In this document: piece by piece, positions 1 through 9,367 of the stretch
Layout: every line of letters starts with the position of its first letter
How positions within the stretch are numbered: the first letter of the stretch is position 1
NCBI RefSeq assembly: GCF_029953265.1
Contig: NZ_JASBAO010000001.1
Coordinates: 868,001-932,000, forward strand
DNA: 64,000 nt
Reading direction: 5' to 3'
From: Commensalibacter oyaizuii
GTDB taxonomy: Bacteria > Pseudomonadota > Alphaproteobacteria > Acetobacterales > Acetobacteraceae
The notes under the pieces: model-generated
What the model was told of the DNA's origin: nothing
The model's input: only the letters and a program-made list of their open reading frames with translations
Databases searched by the model: none
Position numbers and translations under genes: made by a program

Positions 1-724
1 GGCAAATTTGATTATTGGAATCTAAAATGCAATAATCAAATTCTTGAAATGGTCTATTTTTCCTTGCTGTCCAGCGCCATATTTGTTGTAATTTGAAGCC
101 ATATTTATTTGTTTTTTCAAAAATTCTTACAGGATCGTAATACCAAGAACATCCCTTTTCAGCAGAGGCATAATGTCCCTTTCCCTCTTGTATTAATACC
201 CACCCATCACGACATTGCGTATGATGATAAACATACCCATCTTCACCTCTTCCAGAATTTTCTCCGAAAAGTTTGATACGCATGTATGATGGCACAGAAA
301 ATCCATCTGCTAATTCTTGCTCATCCGCAAGATGATTTAATCTGATACAATTTTCATCATCAAATACACCGCCCCCACCCCATGTATTATCACCATGTTT
401 CCAATAAGCTAGTGCCGTAAAAAAGGGAGGTTTTGAAACCATCGTGCCACAATACCCTTTCGAATCCATTCTTGATATGAAATAAATTAAATACTCCCCC
501 GACGGGGACAAATCACAACGTTTTTCGTAAACGCGCCCTTTAAGCCATTGTCCATGTTCAAGAGTATCATTACGAAGATCCCAACGTACGAGCTGCACCC
601 ATTGATTTGGCCCTCGACGCAAAATAACTCCGACCCTCGCATCTCTTGCTAATATTCCATATAAGCGAGGTGCAGATATTGCAGTAAGCTTATATTCGCC
701 TTTTTGATGATCTTGCACACTCAT
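1..724 (-). CDS. Hypothetical protein, 3' end beyond the window
   Basis: An open frame of about 241 codons starts with ATG at 724-722 and runs off the left edge without a stop. A ribosome site of type AAGGGAGC lies just upstream of the ATG. The protein begins MSVQDHQKGEYKLTAIS and is rich in Trp, Gly, Arg and Tyr. It contains RRGPNQW, KRCDLSPSGEY and a WGGGG motif. There is no signal peptide or membrane segment, so it looks like a cytosolic beta-rich protein. Similar RRGPN...CDLSP...GGGG proteins occur as unnamed hypotheticals in proteobacteria. I do not recognise a function. It is divergent from gltX with about 200 bp between them. Confidence 0.7.
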   Translation of the reverse strand, partial: MSVQDHQKGEYKLTAISAPRLYGILARDARVGVILRRGPNQWVQLVRWDLRNDTLEHGQWLKGRVYEKRCDLSPSGEYLIYFISRMDSKGYCGTMVSKPPFFTALAYWKHGDNTWGGGGVFDDENCIRLNHLADEQELADGFSVPSYMRIKLFGENSGRGEDGYVYHHTQCRDGWVLIQEGKGHYASAEKGCSWYYDPVRIFEKTNKYGFKLQQIWRWTARKNRPFQEFDYCILDSNNQIC

Positions 725-924
725 TGCCTTGCTCCCTTAGCAAATATAATCAAAAAAGAAGAAAATTCCAAAGATCGTTGCTTAATTCTAATTTAAATTG
801 TTTAAAATACAAATAAATGTAACAACAAATATGAAACTGACCTTCACATATTTCATTTAAATAATTATAGTGTGATCGTTTATACAAAAAATATTTTAAC
901 TTTGCGCATTTAAGAAAGACGCTT

Positions 925-2328
925 ATGACAGTTCGTACACGTTTTGCCCCAAGCCCCACAGGTTTACTTCATATTGGAAATGCTCGCGCAGCACTTTTCA
1001 ATTATCTTTATGCGAAACATCATAATGGCCAATTTTTATTGCGTATCGAGGATACCGATCGAGAGCGATCCACCCAACAGGCAGTAGACGTTATTTTAGA
1101 TGGACTGGCATGGATGGGATTAACCCCTGACGAAGAACCTGTTTATCAATCCACCCGCATTCAACGCCATCAAGAAGTTGCCTTACACTTACTTGAAACA
1201 GGAAAAGCTTATAAATGTTATTGCACACCTGAAGAATTGGCCGAAATGCGTGCTAAGGCCCAAGCCGAAGGAAAACCACCGCGTTATAACGGATACTGGC
1301 GCGATCGTGATCCAGCAGAAGCCCCCAAAAATGCACCTTATACCGTGCGAATCAAAGCCCCACGTGAAGGAAAAACAGTCATCCACGATTTGGTTCAAGG
1401 CGAAGTAACCGTTGCCAATATCGAACTGGACGATATGATTATTTTACGCGCTGATGGCACCCCAACCTATCAACATGCGGTCGTGTGTGATGATCATGAT
1501 ATGCAAATCACCCATGTTATTCGTGGGGACGATCATTTAACCAATACCTTCAGACAACTCATGATTTATCGCGCTATGGATTGGGATATTCCTCAATTTG
1601 CACATCTGCCATTAATCCATGGGCCAGACGGTGCAAAATTATCCAAACGTCATGGTGCAAGTTCCGTGGTGGAATTTCGTGACGAAGGTTACCTTCCAGA
1701 AGCTTTATGTAATTATTTGCTTAGATTGGGCTGGGGGCATGGTGACGATGAAATTCTTAACCGTGAACAGCAAATCGCTCTTTTTGACTTGGATGGAGTC
1801 GGACGATCTCCTTCGCGTATGGATTATGCAAAATTAACCCATATCAACGGATATTGGTTACGACAAGCTGACAATTTACGGCTGACAGCAGAAGTGATCT
1901 CCCGTTTATCATCCGCAAAAAATATTAACATAGACCCATTATATGAAAAACGTATTTTATTCTTAATGCCAGGATTAAAAGAACGGGCAAAAAACTTAAC
2001 AGAACTTGCTGAAAGTGCGGCCTTCTTATGTGCCACTATCCCCTTAACCTTTACAGACAAAGCAAAAAAACTACTGAATGAAGATACTTATGCTATGCTA
2101 GGCAAACTTGCATCGCAACTTTCGGCCTTAACCCCTTTTACCAAAGAAACGATTAATCACTGTCTACATCAATTTGCAGAAACAGAAGGTCTAAAGTTGG
2201 GTAAAGTTGCCCAACCCTTACGTGCTGCGGTAACGGGCAGTACTATGTCGCCAGGAATTGATGATACATTACTTGCTTTGGGTAAAGACGAAGTTTTGGC
2301 CAGATTAGGAGCCATTACCAATGGATAA
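925..2328 (+). CDS. gltX: Glutamate--tRNA ligase
   Basis: Charges tRNA with glutamate in the cytosol. It is a class I synthetase of 467 residues, the usual bacterial length. FAPSPTG leads into an HIGN variant of the HIGH motif at residues 16-19, and KLSKR near residue 237 is the KMSKS loop. A CYC pair near residue 98 is what remains of the zinc site; the second metal-binding pair of the E. coli enzyme is not obvious. The start is ATG at 925. The 3' end overlaps pyrB by 8 bases, so the two are likely co-transcribed. Alphaproteobacteria often have two GltX paralogues, and whether this one also charges tRNA-Gln cannot be read from the sequence. Confidence 0.95.
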   Translation: MTVRTRFAPSPTGLLHIGNARAALFNYLYAKHHNGQFLLRIEDTDRERSTQQAVDVILDGLAWMGLTPDEEPVYQSTRIQRHQEVALHLLETGKAYKCYCTPEELAEMRAKAQAEGKPPRYNGYWRDRDPAEAPKNAPYTVRIKAPREGKTVIHDLVQGEVTVANIELDDMIILRADGTPTYQHAVVCDDHDMQITHVIRGDDHLTNTFRQLMIYRAMDWDIPQFAHLPLIHGPDGAKLSKRHGASSVVEFRDEGYLPEALCNYLLRLGWGHGDDEILNREQQIALFDLDGVGRSPSRMDYAKLTHINGYWLRQADNLRLTAEVISRLSSAKNINIDPLYEKRILFLMPGLKERAKNLTELAESAAFLCATIPLTFTDKAKKLLNEDTYAMLGKLASQLSALTPFTKETINHCLHQFAETEGLKLGKVAQPLRAAVTGSTMSPGIDDTLLALGKDEVLARLGAITNG

Positions 2329-3256
2329 TACCTTTGGACAACATTTCTTAGGGATTGAAGGACTAAGCTCTCAACATATAGAAATGCTGTTAGATCGTGC
2401 TGATAATTATGCTCTATTAAATCGTTCACGCAAAACACCCAGAACGCTTCTGAGAGAGCGCACGCTGATCACCTTGTTCTTTGAAAACAGCACTCGTACG
2501 CGTACTTCTTTCGAATTAGCAGGTAAGCGACTGGGGGCTGATGTTATTAATATGTCTGTTTCCTCCTCTTCAGTCAGCAAGGGCGAGACCTTGCTTGATA
2601 CAGCATATACGTTAAACGCAATGCGTGCAGATTTGTTGATTATTCGTCATTCCCATTCTGGTGCGCCAGCCCTTTTGGCGCAAAAGGTCGACGCCAGTGT
2701 AATTAATGCGGGTGATGGCATGCATGAACATCCCACCCAGGCCCTGCTGGATGCCCTAACTATTCGCAGACATTTCGGCAGTCTATCAGGCTTAACAGTT
2801 GCTATCTGTGGCGATATTTTACACAGTCGCGTGGCACGATCAAACATTTTATTACTAAATACAATGGGGTGCCACGTCCGAGTTATTGGCCCACCAACCC
2901 TATTACCCTTGACCATCAGCAAAATGGGGGCAACTCCTTATTATTCAATGGATGAAGGCATTAAAGACGTTGATGTTATTATGATGCTGCGGATGCAACG
3001 TGAACGGATGCAAGCAGGATTAGTTCCCAGCCCCAGGGAATATTTCCGTTTCTTTGGCTTGGATCGCAGACGATTGAACCTAGCCAAACCAGGGGCTTTG
3101 GTTATGCATCCTGGGCCATTAAATCGTGGTGTTGAAATCGATAGCAATGTTGCTGACGATCCACAGCAAAGTGTTATTCAGGAACAAGTTGAAATGGGTG
3201 TTGCAGTTAGAATGGCCGTTCTTGAAAAATTCTCTCATATAAAGGCACAGCCATGA
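2321..3256 (+). CDS. pyrB: Aspartate carbamoyltransferase, catalytic chain
   Basis: Condenses carbamoyl phosphate with aspartate in pyrimidine synthesis. The 311 residues match the catalytic-chain length. The carbamoyl-phosphate loop [13 protein letters not shown] lies at about residues 52-64, HPTQALLDA near 137 and HPGPLNRG near 262. It overlaps gltX upstream by 8 bases and the dihydroorotase-like gene downstream by an ATGA junction. No pyrI regulatory chain is present. The tight coupling to a degenerate dihydroorotase matches the pyrB-pyrC' type of complex described in Pseudomonas, in which the pseudo-enzyme is structural. Confidence 0.95.
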   Translation: MDNTFGQHFLGIEGLSSQHIEMLLDRADNYALLNRSRKTPRTLLRERTLITLFFENSTRTRTSFELAGKRLGADVINMSVSSSSVSKGETLLDTAYTLNAMRADLLIIRHSHSGAPALLAQKVDASVINAGDGMHEHPTQALLDALTIRRHFGSLSGLTVAICGDILHSRVARSNILLLNTMGCHVRVIGPPTLLPLTISKMGATPYYSMDEGIKDVDVIMMLRMQRERMQAGLVPSPREYFRFFGLDRRRLNLAKPGALVMHPGPLNRGVEIDSNVADDPQQSVIQEQVEMGVAVRMAVLEKFSHIKAQP

Positions 3257-4545
3257 AACCCTTACTTTTTACCAATGTGCGCTTAATTGACCCAAAATCC
3301 GATATCGATCAGCCTGGGCGATTACTCGTAAAAGACGGCATCATCGCTGGCATTGATTTACCAGATAGTGAAGGCAAACCAGAGGAATGTGACGTAATTG
3401 ATGGTCAGGGTGCTGTTTTATGCCCTGGGTTGGTCGATATGCGTGTCACTGTTGGTGAACCTGGATATGAGTATCGTGAAACCATTGCCACCGCTGCCCA
3501 AGCTGCGGCCGCAGGTGGGATCACAACAATGGCTATTTTACCTAACACTAAGCCTGCCATCGACAACCCTGCTTTGGTTTCTGTGTTAAAAGCCAAGGGT
3601 GATGAAACTGGCTCTGTTACTATTTTACCCTATGGTGCTTTGACCGTAGGCTGTGAAGGCAAAGAAATGGCTGAAATCGGTTTGCTTCACGAAGCAGGTG
3701 CCATTGCCTTTACAGATGGAAATAAAGCCGTTGAAAATACCCGTTTGATGATGCTGACCATGTCTTATGCACATGGATATAATTGTCTAGTTGTACAACA
3801 TCCAGAAGATCCCTCTTTGGCCAAAAATGGCAGTGCTACACGAGGTGAACTAGCAACCAGGCTGGGGTTACCCTCTATTCCTGCAGCGGCTGAGGCCATT
3901 ATGATTGCGCGCGATTTACGATTGGCAGAACTCACCAAATGCCATTTACATTTTGGGCATGTCTCTACCGCAGAAGGGTTAGAACTAATTCGTCAAGCAA
4001 AACAACGTGGCTTACCCATAAGTTGTGATACTGCACCGATGTATTTTGACCTAAATGAAGAAGCAATCGGTGACTTCCGTACCTATGCCAAACTTTCCCC
4101 TCCTTTACGTTCTGAAGAAGATCGGCAAGCCGTGTGCCAAGCCTTGGCTGACGGTACAATTGATGCCATTGCCTCGGATCATTTACCTCGTGACGTTGAT
4201 GATAAACGCCTACCTTTTGCCGAAGCCGCAGCAGGAGGCACTGGACTGGTCACTTTACTCAGTGTGACCTTAACACGGGTTAAAGAAAAAACATTAACTT
4301 TACCCCAAGCTTTATCTCTATTAACCCACCGCCCTGCGGAATTGTTGAAACAATCTTGTGGAACCTTGGAAAAAAATCAGCCTGCAGATTTGTGTATGTT
4401 TGATCCAGAAAAAACCTGGCTAGTTGAGGCAGGTATTTTGCCTGGGCGTGCGCAAAACACCCCTTTTGATAACCGTGTCTTACCAGGTGTTGTGACTGGA
4501 ACTTGGAAAATGGGCCGCAAAGTTTATGAAAAGGCTTTATCGTGA
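3253..4545 (+). CDS. pyrC: Dihydroorotase-like protein, probably catalytically inactive (PyrC')
   Basis: An amidohydrolase-fold protein of 430 residues, the usual dihydroorotase length. The hallmark metal-binding stretch (PGLVDMHVHLREPG in active enzymes) reads [14 protein letters not shown] here, so both metal-binding histidines near residues 64-66 are Arg and Thr, and the substrate-binding Arg is Gly. CDTAPMYF replaces the usual PHH stretch, while FGHVST and ASDHLP are partly kept. It overlaps pyrB (ATGA) and plsY (GTGA). By analogy with Pseudomonas PyrC' it is probably a structural partner of aspartate carbamoyltransferase. A functional dihydroorotase would then have to be encoded elsewhere. 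Confidence 0.85.
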   Translation: MKPLLFTNVRLIDPKSDIDQPGRLLVKDGIIAGIDLPDSEGKPEECDVIDGQGAVLCPGLVDMRVTVGEPGYEYRETIATAAQAAAAGGITTMAILPNTKPAIDNPALVSVLKAKGDETGSVTILPYGALTVGCEGKEMAEIGLLHEAGAIAFTDGNKAVENTRLMMLTMSYAHGYNCLVVQHPEDPSLAKNGSATRGELATRLGLPSIPAAAEAIMIARDLRLAELTKCHLHFGHVSTAEGLELIRQAKQRGLPISCDTAPMYFDLNEEAIGDFRTYAKLSPPLRSEEDRQAVCQALADGTIDAIASDHLPRDVDDKRLPFAEAAAGGTGLVTLLSVTLTRVKEKTLTLPQALSLLTHRPAELLKQSCGTLEKNQPADLCMFDPEKTWLVEAGILPGRAQNTPFDNRVLPGVVTGTWKMGRKVYEKALS

Positions 4546-5204
4546 TTTGGCATGTTCCTAATTTTGCATGGCCGTTGATGGCTGGCGTTGCCTTCATTGC
4601 TTACTTGATTGGAAGCATTCCCTTTGGCATGCTAATCACCCAAATTAGTGGGGTTGGTGATATTCGTAAAATAGGCTCTGGAAATATTGGGGCAACCAAT
4701 GTTTTACGAACTGGGAGCAAAAAGCTTGCAGCTCTGACCCTGCTTTGTGATATGGGAAAAGGTGCTTTTGCTGTTTTATGTGCCTATATATTTTGTGTTT
4801 CATACACTTCACAAGCTGAAGCATTGGCAGCAATATGCGTAGTAATTGGTCATTGTTTTCCAATCTGGTTAGGATTTAAAGGGGGAAAAGGAGTTGCAAC
4901 AGGTTTGGGTGCAGCACTAGCATTAACGCCTTTTGCTGGTATTTTATGCTGTATCGTATGGCTATTAGGGGCAAAATTATCCAAAATTTCATCTGTTGGC
5001 GCGCTATCTGCATTTGTTGCATGGCCTTTATTGGTAATTATTTTTAACCAATTTGATTTGCAAACTCCATTGGTTTTTCCTGCCTTAGTCATCAGCTTGT
5101 TAGTGATGTGGCGACATCAAGCCAATATTCATCGTCTGATTAATAATACAGAACCTCGTATTGGTGAAAAAAAAGAGCAATCTCCCCCTTCATCCAATGA
5201 ATAA
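4542..5204 (+). CDS. plsY: Glycerol-3-phosphate acyltransferase PlsY
   Basis: Transfers the acyl group from acyl-phosphate to glycerol-3-phosphate, the first step of phospholipid synthesis, in the inner membrane. The 220 residues contain several hydrophobic segments with the PlsY signatures SIPFG, GSGNIGATNVLR and GFKGGKGVATG. It begins with GTG overlapping the pyrC' stop (GTGA), which indicates translational coupling. The 3' end overlaps the dprA start. The C-terminal tail is short and polar. Confidence 0.93.
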   Translation: MIWHVPNFAWPLMAGVAFIAYLIGSIPFGMLITQISGVGDIRKIGSGNIGATNVLRTGSKKLAALTLLCDMGKGAFAVLCAYIFCVSYTSQAEALAAICVVIGHCFPIWLGFKGGKGVATGLGAALALTPFAGILCCIVWLLGAKLSKISSVGALSAFVAWPLLVIIFNQFDLQTPLVFPALVISLLVMWRHQANIHRLINNTEPRIGEKKEQSPPSSNE

Positions 5205-6351
5205 ACTTTCCTCCAGTCATTTATCAATCCAAAGCCTCAGCGATCACCTTAGGTTAGCCCGAACCGAAGGGGTCGGTGCTAATCGATATCATCAATTATT
5301 AAAACATTATAAATCAGCTGCTGCCGCTCTTGAGGCGCTGCCCACCCTACGAAGGGGGAAGGATCCAAATAAGAAATTTGTTATTCCCCCTATTTCCTCT
5401 ATTATGAAGGAAATAGAAAAAACATTTGAATATTCTGGTCAATTTCTGATCCACGGGTATATGGATTATCCCCCTTTATTATCTCAACTCAATGATGCAC
5501 CCCCTGTGTTAACCGTCCTAGGGAATCCTGATCTTTTACATAAACCTAATGTTGCGATTGTTGGTGCCAGAAACGCCTCTATCCATGGTATAAAAATAGC
5601 AGAAAATTTAGCAGCAGATCTTTCGTCCCATAAAATTGGTATAATTTCTGGTTTAGCAAGAGGAATTGATCAAGCTGCCCATAAAGGGGCATTATATACG
5701 GGATTTACCATTGCTGCCATTGCTTGTGGGATTGATATAACCTACCCTTCTGAACATCTAAAACTACAACAGGAAATCGCACAAAAAGGGGTTATTATTT
5801 CTGAATTCCCTTTTGGAACAGCCCCCCAAGCTGCCCATTTTCCTAGAAGAAACCGCTTGATTGCAGGATTATGTCATGGTTGTGTTGTGATAGAGGCCGC
5901 ACTTAATTCAGGCAGTTTGATCACAAGCAAAATGGCCCTTAACTATCACAAACCTATTTTTGCAGTACCTGGATCGCCCTTGGACCCACGGTGTCGTGGC
6001 AGTAATAATTTATTGAGGATGGGGGCCGTTTTAACGGAAAATGCCTTGGATGTTTTATCAGAGCTTCCCGAATTTTCCCCTAATCCAATTCATGGCATAA
6101 ATAATCAAGATTTATTTTCAACTTCGTTAATTACTCAACCCGACGCTAATCCTTCCAATAATTTTACACAACCACCTGATAATCCTGAGGATTATATTTT
6201 GTCTTTGCTCTCTTCTTCCCCTGTGCCAATTGATACACTTATTCGAGACCTTCCTTATTCGACACCTGAAATTTTGGGGACACTGACTGTTTTGGAAATA
6301 AATAATAAAATTATTTTTCAGCAAAACGGATATATCCTGAATTATAAATAA
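5197..6351 (+). CDS. dprA: DNA-processing protein DprA (Smf)
   Basis: Binds incoming single-stranded DNA and loads RecA during transformation. The Rossmann-like DprA core holds VGARNAS near residue 122, SGLARGID near 150, FPRRNRLIAG near 215 and EAALNSGSLITS. A C-terminal winged-helix-like segment follows. I place the start at ATG 5197, overlapping plsY by 8 bases. TTG 5161 and GTG 5164 extend the frame upstream but would overlap plsY by over 40 bases. The family is also widely kept in bacteria not known to be competent. Confidence 0.9.
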   Translation: MNKLSSSHLSIQSLSDHLRLARTEGVGANRYHQLLKHYKSAAAALEALPTLRRGKDPNKKFVIPPISSIMKEIEKTFEYSGQFLIHGYMDYPPLLSQLNDAPPVLTVLGNPDLLHKPNVAIVGARNASIHGIKIAENLAADLSSHKIGIISGLARGIDQAAHKGALYTGFTIAAIACGIDITYPSEHLKLQQEIAQKGVIISEFPFGTAPQAAHFPRRNRLIAGLCHGCVVIEAALNSGSLITSKMALNYHKPIFAVPGSPLDPRCRGSNNLLRMGAVLTENALDVLSELPEFSPNPIHGINNQDLFSTSLITQPDANPSNNFTQPPDNPEDYILSLLSSSPVPIDTLIRDLPYSTPEILGTLTVLEINNKIIFQQNGYILNYK

Positions 6352-6396
6352 CCCTTTGACAAAAAAAATCTTTTATACATTTTTACAAAAACTATA

Positions 6397-6426
6397 TTGA
6401 CCTGAACCCAAGAAAATAAAAATAAT
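6397..6426 (+). promoter_or_regulatory. topA: Possible topA promoter
   Basis: TTGACC at 6397-6402 and AATAAT at 6421-6426 are 18 bases apart in the gap upstream of topA. The region is so AT-rich that chance matches are common. Confidence 0.25.
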
Positions 6427-6505
6427 AATTGCTTCTTGTTCAATAAACGCTAGTATCCTTATTTTTATATCTTTACTTTACATCTATTCCTCGTCTGGAG
6501 ACAAA

Positions 6506-9100
6506 ATGACAGACGTCATTATAGTAGAATCGCCTGCCAAGGCTAAAACAATTAACAAATATCTTGGCAATCAATTTACCGTTCTTGCCTCTTTTGGACA
6601 TGTCAGAGACCTTCCACCCAAAGATGGCAGTGTGCGTCCAGAAGAAAATTTTGCAATGGACTGGCAAGCTGATGAACGCGGAACAAAACAGATTAAAGCC
6701 ATCGCACAAGCACTAAAAGGTGCGAAAAACCTTTATCTTGCCACTGACCCTGACCGTGAAGGAGAGGCTATTTCATGGCATGTTCGCGCAATGTTAGAAG
6801 AAAAAAAGCTTCTTAAAAATATTAATGTTGAACGCATTACTTTTAATGAAATCACCAAACAAGCCGTTCAACATGCAATCAAAAATCCTCGTCAGCTTGA
6901 CCAACCCCTAATCGAAGCCTATTTGGCGCGACGTGCATTGGATTATTTGGTAGGATTTACATTATCCCCAGTATTGTGGAGAAAATTACCAGGATCACGC
7001 AGCGCAGGACGCGTACAATCTGTTGCTTTACGTTTAATTTGTGAACGAGAAGCTGAAATTGAAATCTTCCAATCAAAAGAATATTGGACGATTGGTGGTA
7101 CTTTTTTAACCCCTTCTAACGAGACGTTCCAAGCAAAATTAACCCATTTTAATGGAAAAAAACTAGAACAATTTGATCTTAACAACGAAACACTTGCCAA
7201 AGAAGCATGCTCTGCTGTTCAACAAGAACAATTTTCTGTTCACACTGTCGAACGAAAAAAAACAAAACGTAACCCTGCCCCACCCTTTACAACGTCAACT
7301 TTACAACAGGAATCTTCAAAAAAATTGCATATGAGTGCACAAAACACTATGCGCACAGCCCAGCAATTGTACGAAGGTATTGAACTTGATGGGGAAACGA
7401 TTGGGCTAATTACTTATATGCGAACCGATGGCGTGCAAATAGCTAATGAAGCTATCCATGCTATTCGTGACTATATTAATGGTCACTTTGGCAAAGCATA
7501 CTTACCGAATACTGCGCGTAAATACACCAGCAAAGCTAAAAATGCCCAAGAGGCACACGAAGCTATTCGTCCCACTAATATTGATTATACACCTGACCAA
7601 GTTGCACGTTACCTGTCCCCAGATCAAAAACGATTGTATGAATTAATCTGGAAACGTGCGGTTGCTAGTCAGATGCAATCCGCAGAACTTGATCAAGTTG
7701 CAGTTACTTTAGCAACCTTAAACAAGGATCATCTTTTCAGAGCCACTGGATCAATGGTTACCTTTGACGGTTTTCTGAAACTTTATACAGACACTTTCGA
7801 AGAGCATGATAAAGAAAGTTCTAAACAAGAACGTTTTTCTATGCTGCCCTTAATGAAAGAAAATGATCCCGTTAAGACTCAAAAGATTTTACCTGAACAG
7901 CATTTCACCCAACCCCCACCCCGATACAGCGAGGCCTCACTAGTTAAAAAGATGGAGGAACTAGGGATTGGTCGTCCGTCAACCTATGCCTCTATATTGG
8001 GAGTTTTGCGCGATCGGGATTATGTAACTCTAGAAAATCGTTATTTTGTTCCCCAAGATCGGGGCAGATTGGTTACTGCCTTTTTAACATCTTTTTTTAA
8101 ACGATATGTAGATGTCGATTTTACAGCAAATTTAGAAGAACGTCTTGACGACATTTCTGATAGCAAAACAAACTGGAAAACTGTCTTACAAGATTTCTGG
8201 AATGATTTTTCTAAGGCTGTAGAGCAAACAAAAGACTTAAAAATATCTGATGTTATCGATGCTTTAGATGAAGATCTTGGGGCTCATTTCTTTACCCCAA
8301 CAAAAGATGGTTCTGATCCCAGATCTTGTCCGGCATGCGATGATGGCAAACTTCATCTTAAACTGGGACGTTATGGAGCTTTTATAGGATGCTCAAATTA
8401 TCCAGAATGTCAATATACCCGTAAACTAACCGTTGATGGGGGGAATAATGAAGAAGACGATACCCTAAAAGATGGGGTTCGTATTTTGGGTAACGATCCT
8501 CAAACCAATGAACCAGTCACAATCAAACGCGGGCCTTGGGGGCTTTATATTCAATTAGGTGAAGCCGACCCTGAGGACAAAAAGAAAAAGCCCAAGCGTG
8601 CAACCATTCCCCCCGGAATGGATGGAAACACTATTACCTTTGAACAAGCGTTAGGTTTATTATCATTACCCAGAAAACTAGGGGAGTATCCGGAAACGGG
8701 TGAAAAAATCGAAGCAGGATTAGGTCGTTTTGGCCCCTATATTAAAATGGGCAGCATCTTTGCCTCTTTAAACAAAGACGAAAACGTATTGACCGTTGAT
8801 TTACCTAGGGCATTAGAAGTCATAGAAAAAAAAATGGCTTCTATTCGCAATCTAGGTCCACATCCTAAAGATAACGAACCTATTTTCATACGTAAAGGAC
8901 GTTTTGGTTTTTATATACAACATAAAAAAACCGTTGCCCCCTTACCCAAAGGGAATGATGGTAATGAATTAACCATTGAACAAGCAGTAGCCCTGCTGGA
9001 AGAAAAAGGGAAAGCACCCAAAGCTCAGAAAAAACGGAGCACGACAAAAAAAGCTAGTGCTAAAAAAACCACAACAAAAAAAAGCGATCAAAAAAAATAA
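6506..9100 (+). CDS. topA: DNA topoisomerase I
   Basis: A type IA topoisomerase that relaxes negative supercoils. The N-terminal TOPRIM domain has IVESPAKAKTI at the start and DPDREGEAI near residue 80. The catalytic tyrosine is in LITYMRTDG near residue 303. One clear four-cysteine zinc motif (CPAC...C...C) starts near residue 608, followed by repeated C-terminal DNA-binding modules. The last 35 or so residues are a Lys/Thr/Ala-rich tail, probably a nonspecific DNA contact. At 864 residues it is typical for alphaproteobacteria. The start is ATG 6506 behind CTGGAG. A strong terminator follows at 9110. Confidence 0.96.
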   Translation: MTDVIIVESPAKAKTINKYLGNQFTVLASFGHVRDLPPKDGSVRPEENFAMDWQADERGTKQIKAIAQALKGAKNLYLATDPDREGEAISWHVRAMLEEKKLLKNINVERITFNEITKQAVQHAIKNPRQLDQPLIEAYLARRALDYLVGFTLSPVLWRKLPGSRSAGRVQSVALRLICEREAEIEIFQSKEYWTIGGTFLTPSNETFQAKLTHFNGKKLEQFDLNNETLAKEACSAVQQEQFSVHTVERKKTKRNPAPPFTTSTLQQESSKKLHMSAQNTMRTAQQLYEGIELDGETIGLITYMRTDGVQIANEAIHAIRDYINGHFGKAYLPNTARKYTSKAKNAQEAHEAIRPTNIDYTPDQVARYLSPDQKRLYELIWKRAVASQMQSAELDQVAVTLATLNKDHLFRATGSMVTFDGFLKLYTDTFEEHDKESSKQERFSMLPLMKENDPVKTQKILPEQHFTQPPPRYSEASLVKKMEELGIGRPSTYASILGVLRDRDYVTLENRYFVPQDRGRLVTAFLTSFFKRYVDVDFTANLEERLDDISDSKTNWKTVLQDFWNDFSKAVEQTKDLKISDVIDALDEDLGAHFFTPTKDGSDPRSCPACDDGKLHLKLGRYGAFIGCSNYPECQYTRKLTVDGGNNEEDDTLKDGVRILGNDPQTNEPVTIKRGPWGLYIQLGEADPEDKKKKPKRATIPPGMDGNTITFEQALGLLSLPRKLGEYPETGEKIEAGLGRFGPYIKMGSIFASLNKDENVLTVDLPRALEVIEKKMASIRNLGPHPKDNEPIFIRKGRFGFYIQHKKTVAPLPKGNDGNELTIEQAVALLEEKGKAPKAQKKRSTTKKASAKKTTTKKSDQKK

Positions 9101-9109
9101 TACTGTAAA

Positions 9110-9156
9110 ACAGATTATTATCCCTCTATAATGTGATAATAATCTGTGTTTTTTTT
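9110..9156 (+). terminator. Rho-independent terminator of topA
   Basis: A perfect 13-bp stem (9110-9122 with 9135-9147) with a 12-base loop is followed by eight T residues at 9149-9156. Confidence 0.9.
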
Positions 9157-9367
9157 ACCATACTTAATAAATAGAATATGAAATTATTTATATTCATTTT
9201 TGTAAAACATAAACCTAAGATTATATTCAGTAGCTAATGTAGTTTTAACTTGTCCTTGGAGACTTACAATTTCCCTCCTGTTACGACAAACGACCATTCC
9301 ATTTACGATTGACGATCTAATACAAGGTATTTGTTATATTTCGATAAGATGTAAATGGTTCTTAAGG

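Noticed and set aside
6356-6361. Perfect TTGACA just after dprA, as a topA promoter -35 box
   Set aside because: No acceptable -10 box lies at the right spacing. The TTGACC further on fits better.
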